The position numbers and the translations under genes are program-made. The notes beneath the pieces were generated by a model. It worked only from the letters and a program-made list of their open reading frames with translations. It was not told the origin of the DNA and ran no database searches. Shown here piece after piece: positions 32,081 through 41,743 of a DNA stretch of 64,000 nt. The stretch is taken from positions 1 to 64,000 of the forward strand of contig CAVQEJ010000003.1 in the NCBI GenBank assembly GCA_963711505.1, given 5' to 3'. Position 1 is the stretch's first letter. Every line of letters starts with the position of its first letter. Source of the stretch: JAGWRA01 sp963711505 (lineage in GTDB: Bacteria; Acidobacteriota; Vicinamibacteria; Vicinamibacterales; CAVVIG01).

Positions 32081-34705
32081 ATGCGCTGGCGGCGCCGCGG
32101 ACAACGCGACTTCAACGCCGAGATCGAGGCGCATTTGGCGATCGAGGCCGAACGCCTGCGCGAAGACGGCCTGAGCGAGGAGGCCGCGCGGCTGGCGGCG
32201 CGGCGCGCCTTCGGCAACGTGACGCAGGCGCAGGAGCGCTTCTTCGAGCGCGGCCACTGGATGTGGTGGGACGCGCTGCGCCGCGACGTCCGCTTCGGCC
32301 TGCGCACGCTGCGCCGGAACCCCGGCTTCACGGCCGTGGCCGTGCTGACGCTGGCGCTCGGCATCGGCGTCAACAGCACGATCTTCAGCTGGATCAACGC
32401 GACGCTGCTCAGTCCGATTCCCGGCGCCGCAGCGACCAGGGCGATCGTGTCGGTGACGCGCGGCGGCACGGTCCGGGCGGCCGGCGAGTTTTCGTATCCC
32501 GACTACCTGGACCTGCGCGACCGCACCCGCAGACTCTCGGGCCTCATCGCCTTCACGACCCGGCCGATGGACCTCACCGGCACCGGCAAGCCGCTGCGTG
32601 TGTGGGGAACGGCCGCGTCGGCGAACTACTTCGACGTGCTCGGCGTCCGGCCGGTCCTCGGCCGCGGGTTCCTGCCGGCTGAGGGGGAGAAGCCCGGCGG
32701 TGCTCCGGTCGTCGTGCTGGGCTACGCGCTCTGGCAGGGACGCTTCGGCGGCGATTCGTCCGTGGTCGGCCGTACAATCCACATCGATCGGCATCCCTTC
32801 ACCGTCGTCGGCGTCGCACCGGCGGATTTCCAGGGGAGCCTGACGGGCCTCCGGACGGATCTCTGGGTGCCGCTGATGATGCAGCGCGACGTCATCGGGG
32901 GAGGCGACCTCCTCCACGATTGGAGCGCCCACTGGCTGATGTCGCAGGGCCGGCTGGCGCCCGGCGTGTCGCCCGCACAGGCCCGGCAGGAACTGAACGC
33001 GCTGATGCAGCAGCTCGTGGCGGCGTTTCCCGACGAGCACGTCGGCCACGAGGACGTCGGCGTGTATCCGCTGTGGCGCGCCCCGGGCGGCGCCAACGCG
33101 TACTTCTCCACGCTCCTGCCGATGCTGATGGCGCTCGCCGGCCTCGTGCTGCTGCTGGCGTGCGCCAACGTGGCGAACCTGCTGCTCGTCCGATCGGTGA
33201 GCCGCCGGCGCGAACTCGCCATTCGCCTCTCGATCGGCGCCGGCCGCGCCCGGATCGTCCGCCAGCTGCTCGTGGAGAGCGGCCTGCTGGCCCTCGCGGG
33301 CGGCGGTCTGGCGATGGGGGTGGCGGAGTGGAGCGCCGGCACGTTCCAGTCCTTCATTCCACCCACCAGTTTTCCGGTGTCGCTGCACCTGCGACCCGAT
33401 CGCACGGTGCTGCTGGCGACGCTGGCGATGGCGCTCGTCACCGCGTTCGTCTTCGGCCTGCTGCCGGCGCTGCGGTCGTCCGGCATCGCGCCGCTCGACG
33501 TGCTGAAGGAGGAAGGGGGCAGTCCGTCCGGCGGACGCCGCACGACGCGCCTGACTGCGGCACTCGTGGTCGTGCAACTCGCGCTCTCCCTCCTGCTGCT
33601 GGTCCTGGCGGGTCTGTTCGTCCGGGGCTTCAGCAAGGCGCAGACCTTCGATCCCGGGTTCGCCCCGGACCACGTCCTGACGGCTTCCTACGATTCTATC
33701 CTGCCGGGTACGACCGGGCGACGGGACTGGCGTTCGATCAGCAACTCCTCGACAAGGTGCGCGCCCTGCCCGGTGTGGAATCGGCGACACTGACGAACGC
33801 CGTGCCGCTGGGCTTCGATTCGGACGACCGAGAACGTGAAGATCGAAGGCTACGCGCCGCGGCCGCACGAGGCGATGGACATCCGGGCTGCCATCGTCGG
33901 CCCCGACTATCTGGCGACGATGCAGATCCCGCTCGCGGAAGGCCGCGACTTCACGGCGGCCGACAACGACGAGGGGCAACGGGTGGCCATCGTGAACCGC
34001 ACGCTGGCCGACCGGTACTCGGCCGCATCAGGAGGCCCTCGGCAGGCGCGTGTGGGCCGTGGACACTGGTATACGGTCGTCGGGGTGGCGCGCGACAGCG
34101 ATTACGACCGGCTGGACGAACCACCGCAGCCCTTCCTCTATCTGCCGATGCTGCAGGACTACTGGCCCTCGGCTATCCTCGAGGCGCGGGTGACGGGCGA
34201 TCCGATGACGTTTGCGGCGGCGGTGGCGCAGGCGGTGCACGAGCTGCACGCGGACATGCCGCTCTACGACGTGGCGCCGCTGTCCCGGTTCACCGGGGCG
34301 GCCTCGGCCGGCCAGCGCATCGCCGGCACGTTCGTCGGTGCGTTCGGGCTGCTGGCGCTCGTGCTGGCGACCATCGGCATCTACGGCGTGGTGGCCTACC
34401 GCACGCGCCAGCGCCATCGGGAGATTGGCGTGCGGATGGCGCTGGGCGCCAACCGGCGCGACGTGCTGCGGCTCGTGCTGGGGCAGGGACTCCGGCTGAC
34501 GCTGGCGGGGCTTGGCTGCGGACTGCTGCTGGCGCTCGGGGCGGCCCGGCTCCTCAGGAATCAGCTGTTCGGCGTGTCGCCCACGGATCTGCCGACCTTC
34601 ACCGCGGTCGCGCTGCTGCTGACCGCGGTGGCGCTGCTCGCCTGCGCCATTCCCGCCTGGCTCGCCACCCGCGTCGATCCGTTCGCGGCCTTGCGTCACG
34701 AGTGA
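32081..34705 (+). CDS. MacB-like duplicated ABC permease (ADOP type), PadR-linked
   Basis: Acidobacterial duplicated orphan permease, about 875 residues. Two FtsX/MacB units are joined: each has one N-terminal membrane helix, a large periplasmic MacB-type domain (RPVLGRGFLPAEGEKPGG, VVGRTIHIDRHPFTVVGVA) and three C-terminal helices (CANVANLLLVRS, RRELAIRLSIGAGRARIVR; then REIGVRMALGANRRDVLRL). The first 60 residues form a soluble extension (FNAEIEAHLAIEAERLRED). No ATPase gene is adjacent. Frameshifts lie near 33693 and 33829, with an extra C beside GTAC near 34020 compensated near 34068. It is co-transcribed with PadR. Family members are thought to export or signal; the substrate is unknown. 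Confidence 0.9.
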
Positions 34706-34726
34706 CGCCGCCGCCACCCTCGCCGT

Positions 34727-35500
34727 TCAGTTCCGTCGCGCGGAGTACGACGCGGCCGCGTCGATGAAGTCCTGGAACAGTTGGCGCGCCGAGGGGTCCT
34801 TCATCTCGAACACTTCGGGATGCCACTGCACGCCGACCAGGTACTGGTCGGCGCGCGACTCCACCCCTTCGATCAATCCGTCCGGCGCCGTGGCCGTCGA
34901 CATCAGAGGCGCGGCCAGCTCGCGGATTCCCTGGTGGTGCATGCTGTTCACCGGGACGACCCTCTGGCCGAGCGCCTTGCGGAGGCGGGACCCGTCGGCG
35001 AGCGTCACGTCGTGGGCCCGATAGTCGCGGCCATAGCCGGCGCCGGGCGTGGGGAAGTAGTCGTGCTTGATGGCGCCGGGCTTCTGCGTGCCGAGATCCT
35101 GGTACAGCGTGCCGCCGAGCGCCACGTTGATCACCTGCAGGCCGCGGCACAGCCCGAGCACCGGCTTGCCCTCCTCGGCCGCCCAGCGCGCCAACTGGAT
35201 CTCCACCTGGTCGCGCGCCGGGTCGATCTGCCCGCAGGCCGGCAGCTTCGCCTCGCCGAACGTGCAGGGATCCATGTCGACGCCGCCGGGGAGCAGGATC
35301 CCGTCGAGGTGGTCGTAGATCTCCCGCAGCGTCGCCGGGTCGTCGGCGAGCAGCGGGATCATCCAGGGCACGGCGCCGACGGCCGTCGCCGCGAGGAAGT
35401 ACCGCTGGCTCATGACCCAGGAGGCCGGCAGCCCGGCCGGGATGCCCTCGATGGCGTGGAGCGTCTGCGTCGGGATGCCAATGACCGGACGATTCAGCAT
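34727..35500 (-). CDS. Class I glutamine amidotransferase-fold gamma-glutamyl hydrolase (peptidase C26)
   Basis: Intact 257-residue protein of the peptidase C26 family, related to gamma-glutamyl-GABA hydrolase PuuD. The catalytic Cys118 lies in LGLCRGLQ, and His227 and Glu229 in GVQWHPE. The N-terminal PVIGIPTQ and LLPGGVDMDP are also typical. It hydrolyses gamma-glutamyl amide bonds. It is the last gene of a six-gene minus-strand cassette, 27 bases after the GCS2 ligase gene, which makes such bonds. That suggests gamma-glutamyl groups are attached and later removed, as in the Puu pathway, but here with ATP-grasp ligases. It ends 22 bases from the convergent permease. Confidence 0.9.
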   Translation of the reverse strand: MLNRPVIGIPTQTLHAIEGIPAGLPASWVMSQRYFLAATAVGAVPWMIPLLADDPATLREIYDHLDGILLPGGVDMDPCTFGEAKLPACGQIDPARDQVEIQLARWAAEEGKPVLGLCRGLQVINVALGGTLYQDLGTQKPGAIKHDYFPTPGAGYGRDYRAHDVTLADGSRLRKALGQRVVPVNSMHHQGIRELAAPLMSTATAPDGLIEGVESRADQYLVGVQWHPEVFEMKDPSARQLFQDFIDAAASYSARRN

Positions 35501-35527
35501 GATGATCAGATCCTACCGGAGGGCGGG

Positions 35528-36639
35528 TCAGCCGGCGACGCCCTCGGCCGTTTCGGCCACGAGCTGGTCGACGACCGCCTTGAGGTCCCCGGTGCGGGCG
35601 AACGTGTCCAACTGCCGCTTCGCGCTGGAGCCGCTCTCGAGGATCTGAAGGTGTACTCGACCTCGCGGCGGCTGCCCAGCTCGTCCAGCACGTCGTCGAT
35701 GAACCAGGCAATCAGCTCGTGGATCAGTTCGGCGGCCGGCCGCTCCTCGTCCTTGCCGAAGTCGACCAGCTTGCCCTCGAGGCCGTAGCGGACGGCGCGC
35801 CACTTGTTCTCCTCGATGACGGTCGACGGATAGACGCGGAACGTCAGGTTGTCGCGCCGGAGCTTCCAGAGCTTCGCGATGATGGCCTGCAGGATGGCCG
35901 CGATGCAGACGGCCTCGTCGACGCGCGTGCAGACGTCGCAGATGCGGAACTCGAGCGTCGGATACGACTGATTCGGCCGGACGTCCCACCAGATCTTGCG
36001 AGCCGTCGGGCACGCACCCGGTGCGCACCAGCGAGTGCAGCAGCGCGGCGTAGTCGGTCCAGGCGTTCATGATCGGCGGCGTGCCGGTGCGCGGAAAGTT
36101 CCGGAAGATGACGCTGCGGTACGACTTCAGGCCGGTCTGGCGCCCCATCCAGAACGGCGAACTGGTCGACAGCGCCAGCACGTGCGGCAGGAAGTAGCGC
36201 GAGACGTTCATCGCGTCGATGAGGAAGTCGCGATCCTCGATGCCGATGTGGACGTGCGTGCCGAAGATCAGCAGCTGCTCGGCCAGGTCGCGCAGGTCCT
36301 CGCGGACGCCGAGGTAGCGCTCGAGCGGCGTGATCTCGCTGCGACATCCACGACGAGAACGGGTGCGTGCCGGCGGCGACGATCACCAGCCCCTTGCGGG
36401 CCGCCAGATCCATCACCAGCCGCCGCAGGCGGACGATCTCCGCTGCGCGCTTCGGCCGGCGTCCGGCACACCTTGGTGCCCACTTCGACCATCGACTGGT
36501 GCAGCTCGGGCTTGATCTCGCCCAACAGCACGTGCTCGCCGCTGAGGATCTCCGTGATGTACGACTTCAGTTCGCGCGTCTCGGGATCGATGATTTGGTA
36601 TTCCTCCTCGATGCCGAGCGTGAGCGACGGGGCTTTCAT
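35528..36639 (-). CDS. GCS2/YbdK-family carboxylate-amine ligase
   Basis: Ligase of the glutamate-cysteine ligase type 2 family, about 370 residues, which joins a glutamate carboxylate to an amine using ATP. It starts MKAPSLTLGIEEEYQIIDP with the family's GIEEEYQ motif and has GEIKPELHQSMVEVGT, FGTHVHIGIEDRDFLID, PFWMGRQTGLKSYR and TLEFRICDVCT. Four indels split it: near 36440 (missing base), 36340 (extra C), 36005 (extra C) and 35652 (missing base). The start has a strong GGGAGGGC. It is 40 bases downstream of the permuted ATP-grasp gene. The amine partner need not be cysteine. Confidence 0.9.
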
Positions 36640-36679
36640 ACGCCCTCCCTGGATCGGCGGGTGAACGAGTCGGCGCGCA

Positions 36680-38027
36680 TCAGCGCTCCGCCACGAGGAA
36701 CAGCGGGACGGTCGAGCCGCCGCCGGCGGTCACGTTGAGCAGCGCCGCGGTCGACAGGCGCGTCAGGCAGCCGGCGGTGTGCGTGCCGTAGCAGACGAAC
36801 GGCGCGGTGTCGAGCATGCGATCGGCGATCTGCACGCGGCCGTCCGCGAAGCTCGGGTACGGCTCACTCGGGATCGCCACGCGCTCCTGCACGATGTAGG
36901 GCTCGGCCAGTGCGCGTTGCACGGCGTCGGCCCAGGCCCCGTCGTCGACCTGCCAGCCGAGCACGATGCCGGCGCCGCCGTAGTCGTCGTTCGGCTTGAG
37001 CACGAGCCGGTCGCGGTGGCCGACGATGAACGGCACGAGATTGACGTCGCGCCCGCCGTGCGTCGTCCGGCGCTCCTCGACCACCCGCGTCCAGGGGACG
37101 CTGGCGCGGATCGCCTCCCGCTCGTCCGGCCCGAAGCGCGCCTGATTCCGTTCGTCGCTCAGCACCGCGAGGCTGGCCTTCTTGTGCAGGATCTTGCAGC
37201 GGAACGGATTGACCATGCAGACCGCCCGGTCGCGGACGGCCCGTACGAGCGGCTGGTCGAGGCCGCCCTCCTCCACGAGCTCGTGCAGGAGCACCCGCTT
37301 GTAGACGAGGTCGATGGCGCGGCCGTCGGCGTGCAGCCGGCCGCCGCCGGTACTCGAGCGCCCGCGGATCCGCGATGACGGTCGGGAAGCCCATCGTCTC
37401 GAAGTACCGCTGGAGGATGACGAACTCGTTCCGCGTCGGCACGTCCGGCCAGTCGACGATGGCGATCGACGGCACGCGCCAGGAGCCGCTGAACTGGCGC
37501 CAGGCGTCGAGCAGCACGTGGAGGACGCCGTGCCGCGCGTAGACCGGCTGCAGGTCCGCCTGGCGCGCGAACATCCGCATGACGGGCAGGTCCAGGAACG
37601 CGTCCGTCAGCTCGTCGTTGAATCCGGCGCCCGCCGGCGTCTCGGCGTTGTACTCGGTGAGCACCATCTCGCCGGTCGCCTCGACGACGAACATGTCCGG
37701 CCGCGAGTGGGGGCTCGGTTCCCGGAAGCCGGGATCCGCCTCGAGCATCTGCTCTTCCCAGTCGGCCAGCCGGAACTGGGCGCGCACGGCGGGGTCGGCG
37801 AGTGCCGTGTCGTACGCCGCGGCGAACGCCCGCATCAGCACGTCCACGCGCCGGCGGATCGCGCCGGACCGTGGCCCGGTCAGGAAGCGGGGCCGGAGAA
37901 CGGTGCACAGCGGGCGATCGCCGAACACCAGGTCGCGGCGGCGCAGTTGCGCATCCAGCATGGCGTGGGACGCTTCGGCGACCCCGTCGGTCAGCAGCGC
38001 GTGATAGGCGTCGACGTGCGCGCTCAT
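36680..38027 (-). CDS. Circularly permuted ATP-grasp ligase
   Basis: About 449 residues, similar to circularly permuted ATP-grasp proteins related to glutathionylspermidine synthase. Motifs include MVLTEYNAETPAGAGFND, VNPFRCKILHKKASLAVLSD, LVLKPNDDYGGAGIVLGW (nucleotide-binding lysine and glycine-rich loop) and PYIVQERVAIP. Such enzymes form amide bonds through an acyl-phosphate. An extra C after GTAC near 37350 breaks the frame; corrected, EYGGGRLHADG leads into IDLVYKRV. Its ATG overlaps the stop of the upstream ATP-grasp gene as ATGA, so the two are translationally coupled and are probably made in equal amounts. The substrate is unknown. Confidence 0.85.
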
Positions 38028-38977
38028 GCGCCCCCGGCGCCCGGCGTCTGGTCGGCCGTGAACAGCGCCTCCCACCGCAGCGCGGCCGCCTGTCGGGACG
38101 GCTGCTTCGCGAGTCGGATGGCCATGTCGGCCATGTGTGTGACGACCCAGTCGAAGTTGGGCTGCTTCAGCGAGTTGATGTCCATGTCGGGCGCCGGGTT
38201 CATGAAGTCGATCGCGTAGGGGACGCCGTCGCGGACGGCGAACTCGATCGTGTTCATGTCGTACCCGAGCGCGCGTACCATGGTGAGCGAGTCCCGGACG
38301 ATGCGCGCCTCGAGCTCGGGGCCGAGCCAGCCCGGTTCGTTGTGGTAGGTCCGGTCGCGCGGATCCCACTTCATCACGAGAACCTCGTCCCGCCCGAGAC
38401 ACATGCAGCGGACGAACCGGTCCCAGTCGATGAACTCCTGAACGACCATCGTCAGCAGGCCCGATAGATCGTAGTGGGCGATCAGCTCGTCGAGCGACCG
38501 GCAGACGTGCACGTCGCGCCAGCCGCCGCCGTGCGCGTCCTTCAGGATGCAGGGGATGCCGACCGCATGCGCCAGGGCTTCCCAGTCCAGGGGGTATTCG
38601 AGATTGCGCAGGCTCTCGTCGTGCACGATGCCGGGGATGTAGTCCTTGTTCGGCAGCGCGAAGGTCTTCGGGCTGGCGACCCCGAGCCGCGTGATCAGGG
38701 CCGCGCCGAAGAACTTGTCGTCGGCCGTCCACATGAACGGGTTGTTCACGACGCTGGTGCCCTGCAGCACGGCCTGCTTCAGATAGGAGCGGTAGAACGG
38801 GACTTCGTGGGAGATCCGGTCGATGATGACGTCGTACGGGCAGGGCGCGTCCATCGCCACCGCGCCGACCGAGACGTACTCCGCCACGACGTCGTCGCCG
38901 CGGCGGTTCACTTCCTCGATGAACCGCGGCGGGAACGACCACTCGCGGCCGACCAGCAGACCGATGCGATGCGCCAT
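38024..38977 (-). CDS. RimK/glutathione-synthetase-like ATP-grasp protein
   Basis: Intact 317-residue ATP-grasp protein. The N-terminal pre-ATP-grasp domain (MAHRIGLLVGREWSFPPRF) is followed by an ATP-binding region (PCILKDAHGGGWRDVHVC, VVQEFIDWDRFVRCMCLG) and a metal-binding end (IEFAVRDGVPYAIDFMNPAPD) containing the conserved acidic and Asn residues. It should activate a carboxylate as acyl-phosphate and join it to an amine or amino acid. It is coupled by ATGA overlap to the permuted ATP-grasp gene and follows the esterase gene by 22 bases. Having two different ATP-grasp enzymes plus a GCS2 ligase implies three successive ligations. Confidence 0.88.
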   Translation of the reverse strand: MAHRIGLLVGREWSFPPRFIEEVNRRGDDVVAEYVSVGAVAMDAPCPYDVIIDRISHEVPFYRSYLKQAVLQGTSVVNNPFMWTADDKFFGAALITRLGVASPKTFALPNKDYIPGIVHDESLRNLEYPLDWEALAHAVGIPCILKDAHGGGWRDVHVCRSLDELIAHYDLSGLLTMVVQEFIDWDRFVRCMCLGRDEVLVMKWDPRDRTYHNEPGWLGPELEARIVRDSLTMVRALGYDMNTIEFAVRDGVPYAIDFMNPAPDMDINSLKQPNFDWVVTHMADMAIRLAKQPSRQAAALRWEALFTADQTPGAGGA

Positions 38978-38999
38978 GGTATCCGCTCCTCCCTGCGAC

Positions 39000-39719
39000 C
39001 TAGTCGTGTCCGCCGATGTACAGCCGGATCATCCGCTCCCAGTACGGCCAGTCGTGGCACCACCCGTCCCAGATCCGCAGCGCGTTGCCGACGCCGGCCT
39101 GCCACAGCGTTCCCGAGAACGCCTGGTTGTTCTCGTACGACGGATCGTCGCGGCCGATGGCCAGGATGATGTCCTGGCGCCGGAACGCGTCCAGACGGCC
39201 CGGGTCGTGCTCGTGGCGCATGAAGTCGAACGGGTTGCAGGCGTACACGGTGTCGTCCGAATAGCCGTCCGTGAAGCGCTTGAAGTCGTACGAGCCGCTC
39301 AGGCCGATGATGCGGTTGACGAGCTCGGGGTGGCGGAAACCGAAGCTCGCGGCGAGCAGGGCCCCGAGGCTGGCGCCCGCCGCGATGACGAACGGGTTCT
39401 GATTGCGGTGGGCCGTGAACGGCAGCACCTCGCTCCGCAGGTACTCGTCGTACTGGAGATGGCGCCACGCCCGCGCGCCCGGATGGAGGTGCTCCGCGTA
39501 CCAGCTCTCGGCGTTGACCTGATCCACGCAGAACAACTGGATCCAGCCCTGGTCCAGATGATCGCCGAGCACTTCGGGCATGTGGCGGTCGGCCCACTCC
39601 CAGCAGTTGCCGAGGCTCGTGGGGAAGATCAGCACGCGCGCGCCCGCGTGGCCGAAGACCAGCAGTTGCATCTCCCGGCCGAGCGACGGGCTGTGCCACG
39701 CGTGATGTTCGCGGTTCAT
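39000..39719 (-). CDS. Alpha/beta-hydrolase esterase (first of the pair nearest the ligases)
   Basis: Intact 239-residue esterase of the putative esterase / EstA-like family. The nucleophile is Ser117 in AAGASLGALLA; a catalytic acid and the His near SYENN and WCHDWPYWE complete the expected triad. There is no signal peptide, so it acts in the cytoplasm. The start codon overlaps the stop of the upstream esterase (ATGA), showing coupling. In the cassette it could release a ligated product, hydrolyse an ester or thioester intermediate, or act as a transferase like other family members. Confidence 0.82.
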   Translation of the reverse strand: MNREHHAWHSPSLGREMQLLVFGHAGARVLIFPTSLGNCWEWADRHMPEVLGDHLDQGWIQLFCVDQVNAESWYAEHLHPGARAWRHLQYDEYLRSEVLPFTAHRNQNPFVIAAGASLGALLAASFGFRHPELVNRIIGLSGSYDFKRFTDGYSDDTVYACNPFDFMRHEHDPGRLDAFRRQDIILAIGRDDPSYENNQAFSGTLWQAGVGNALRIWDGWCHDWPYWERMIRLYIGGHD

Positions 39720-40598
39720 CGCTCAGCCCCCTGACCCAGCAGGAACGGCAGCGCGCGCCTGAATCGTCGTCCCCACGCCGCCTCGTTGTGCGCGCCGTTC
39801 GCGTCCTCGACGAACTGCAGATCGACGCCGGGCCGATAGCCCTTCGCGCGCAGGATGTCCCGCAGTTGCCGCGCGTCGGCCACCGGTCCGGCGCCTTCGC
39901 GCAGGCCGACGTCCACGTAGAGCCGTCCGGGAACGAACGCCGCCGTCTTCGCGAACTCGAGGCCGGCCGATTCCGCGAACCAGAGCGACGGACTGAGAAT
40001 GCCGGCGAATCCGAAGACGCGCGGCTCGCGGAAGTAGGCGTACAGGCCGATCAGGCCGCCCATGGAGCTCCCCGCGATGCCGGTGTGCGACGGGGCCGGA
40101 TGCGTGCGGTACCGCGCGTCGATCAGCGGCTTGACCGTCTCGGTCACGAACGCCAGATATGCGTCGCCCTTCCCGCCGCGCCCCTGCGCGTCCGCGACCG
40201 GGCTGTACTCGTCGAGCCGTGTGTCGCCCGTGTTGGCGATCCCCGACCACGATCGCGTCGAGCGGCTCCGGCAGCGAGTCGAGCGTGCGGCCGAGCCCCC
40301 AGTCGCCGGCGAAACTGGTCGCCGGATCGAACAGGTTCTGGCCATCCTGCATGTAGAGCACGGGAAAGCGGCGCGTGCCGGTGTCGTGATCGGGTGGGAG
40401 ATGGACGAACAGGTCGCGCTCGTTGCCGAGCTGCGGGCTGGCGACGTCCGGCAGCCGGACGAGCGTGCCCGCTCGAACGCGCCGGGGAGCGATGAGCCGA
40501 CGGACCTTGGGTAGCCACGGGGACACGCGTCGCGACGCTCCGATCCTGCCCGAACGGCTGGCGCGCGGGTCGACACCGCCGGTGGCCGCGCGGCCCAC
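39716..40598 (-). CDS. Alpha/beta-hydrolase, enterochelin-esterase-like
   Basis: Esterase of the enterochelin esterase / esterase D superfamily, up to 294 residues. Motifs: DLFVHLPPDHDTGTRRFPVL, YMQDGQNLFDPATSF, the nucleophile elbow IAGSSMGGLIGLYAYF and the catalytic His in NGAHNEAAW. An extra G in a GGGG run near 40240 breaks the frame. It is the first gene of the six-gene cassette; its start is uncertain (ATG 40598 or GTG 40526), neither having a good ribosome site. Related enzymes cleave siderophore or peptide esters. Together with its coupled neighbour it gives the cassette two hydrolases of different subfamilies. Confidence 0.82.
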
Positions 40599-40730
40599 TT
40601 GGGGGCGAAGAAGGGAAGCTTACACCACATCTCTTGAGGGCACGGCCGGAATGTGAGGCGAGGCCGGTTCCTTATCCGTTCGCGGCCCTGCGGCGCGACC
40701 AGCGCCCCCCTTCCGTTCTCCGACGTCCGC

Positions 40731-41660
40731 TCATCCCGGCGGCTGACGGCATGCCGATTCGTAGAAGTGCCGCGCCGTGCCGCCGAGCCCACCCGTCGGC
40801 AGCGTCCAGCAGAACGTGCGGCGGACGATGAGATCGAGGCCGGGCACGATGTGCACCAGCCCGGCCGCCAGGTGTACGATGTGCACCAGCCCGGCCGCCA
40901 GGTGCGCGCGCACGGACCACCGGGAGACGAACGCGACGCCGAGGCCGGCCGCGGCAGCGCCGATGACCGCTTCGGTGCTGCCGAGCTCCACATCGAGAGC
41001 GCGGACCTGGCGCCGGTTCAGGCGGGCGCGCCGGAGCGCGCGTTCTATCACCGCGCGTGTGCCGGAGCCGGCCTCGCGCCAGAGCAGCGGTACCCCCTCG
41101 AGGTCGCGGGCGCGGCGCAGCGTGAAGGGCGCGCCCCGTCCGACGATCGGCACGAGCTCGTCATCCACGTAGGGCTCGAGGCGGACGCCCGGCGCGCGCG
41201 TATGCCCCTCGACCAGCCCGAGCGGCACCCGTCCGGCCCGCACGGCCTCGACCACTCCTTCCGTGTTGTCCACGAGCACCCGCAGCGGGACTCCGCGATG
41301 GGCCGAGCGGAACTCCGCCAGCAGCGGCGGCAGCAGGTGTGCGGCCGCCGTGGTGCTCGCGGCGATGACGAGCGGCCCCAGACGCTCCTCTCCGGAGGAG
41401 ACCGCCGCCACGGCGTCGTCGAGGAGCCGGTACATCGATCGGGCGAACTGCGCGAGGCGGAGGCCGGCGTCGGTCGGGACGACGCCGCGCGCGGAGCGCA
41501 CGAACAGGGCGGTGCCGAGTCCCTCCTCCAGCTTGCGGATCTGCGCGGTGACCGCGGGCTGCGACAGCCGGAGCGCCTTCGCCGCGGCGGAGATCCGACC
41601 GGCATCGAGCACCGCCAGGAAGGTCGACAGGAGGTTCGGGTCGAACGGCAGGCCGGGCAC
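40731..41660 (-). CDS. LysR-family transcriptional regulator
   Basis: Intact 309-residue LysR regulator. The helix-turn-helix (residues 5-65) reads DAGRISAAAKALRLSQPAVT, followed by LVIAASTTAAAHLLPPLL, the start of the ligand-binding domain, which has a sulfate/anion-type feel (DNTEGVVEAVRAGRVPLGLV). A 10-residue segment, HLAAGLVHIV, is tandemly duplicated near residues 250-270. It is divergent from the YeiH-type transporter at 83 bases, the classic LysR arrangement, and probably activates that gene and represses itself. Confidence 0.9.
   Translation of the reverse strand: MPGLPFDPNLLSTFLAVLDAGRISAAAKALRLSQPAVTAQIRKLEEGLGTALFVRSARGVVPTDAGLRLAQFARSMYRLLDDAVAAVSSGEERLGPLVIAASTTAAAHLLPPLLAEFRSAHRGVPLRVLVDNTEGVVEAVRAGRVPLGLVEGHTRAPGVRLEPYVDDELVPIVGRGAPFTLRRARDLEGVPLLWREAGSGTRAVIERALRRARLNRRQVRALDVELGSTEAVIGAAAAGLGVAFVSRWSVRAHLAAGLVHIVHLAAGLVHIVPGLDLIVRRTFCWTLPTGGLGGTARHFYESACRQPPG
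40846..40905 (+). repeat. 30-base tandem duplication inside the LysR gene
   Basis: Two adjacent 30-base units identical at 29 positions (40846-40875 and 40876-40905). The length is a multiple of three, so it adds ten residues (HLAAGLVHIV) to the effector domain without breaking the frame. It is either a recent slippage event or an assembly duplication. Confidence 0.85.
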
Positions 41661-41671
41661 GCCGCCATGAT

Positions 41672-41686
41672 ATCAGTAAAACTGAT
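41672..41686. promoter_or_regulatory. Candidate LysR operator
   Basis: The inverted repeat ATCAGT-AAA-ACTGAT lies in the 83-base gap between the divergent LysR and YeiH genes, 12-26 bases before the LysR start. Flanking bases fit the T-N11-A pattern of LysR sites. The surrounding stretch is the most AT-rich in this part of the window. Confidence 0.55.
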
Positions 41687-41743
41687 GGCATATCTGAAAT
41701 GGCGTCTGGTTCAACCGATGAGACGTGATGCACACTGCCCGGT

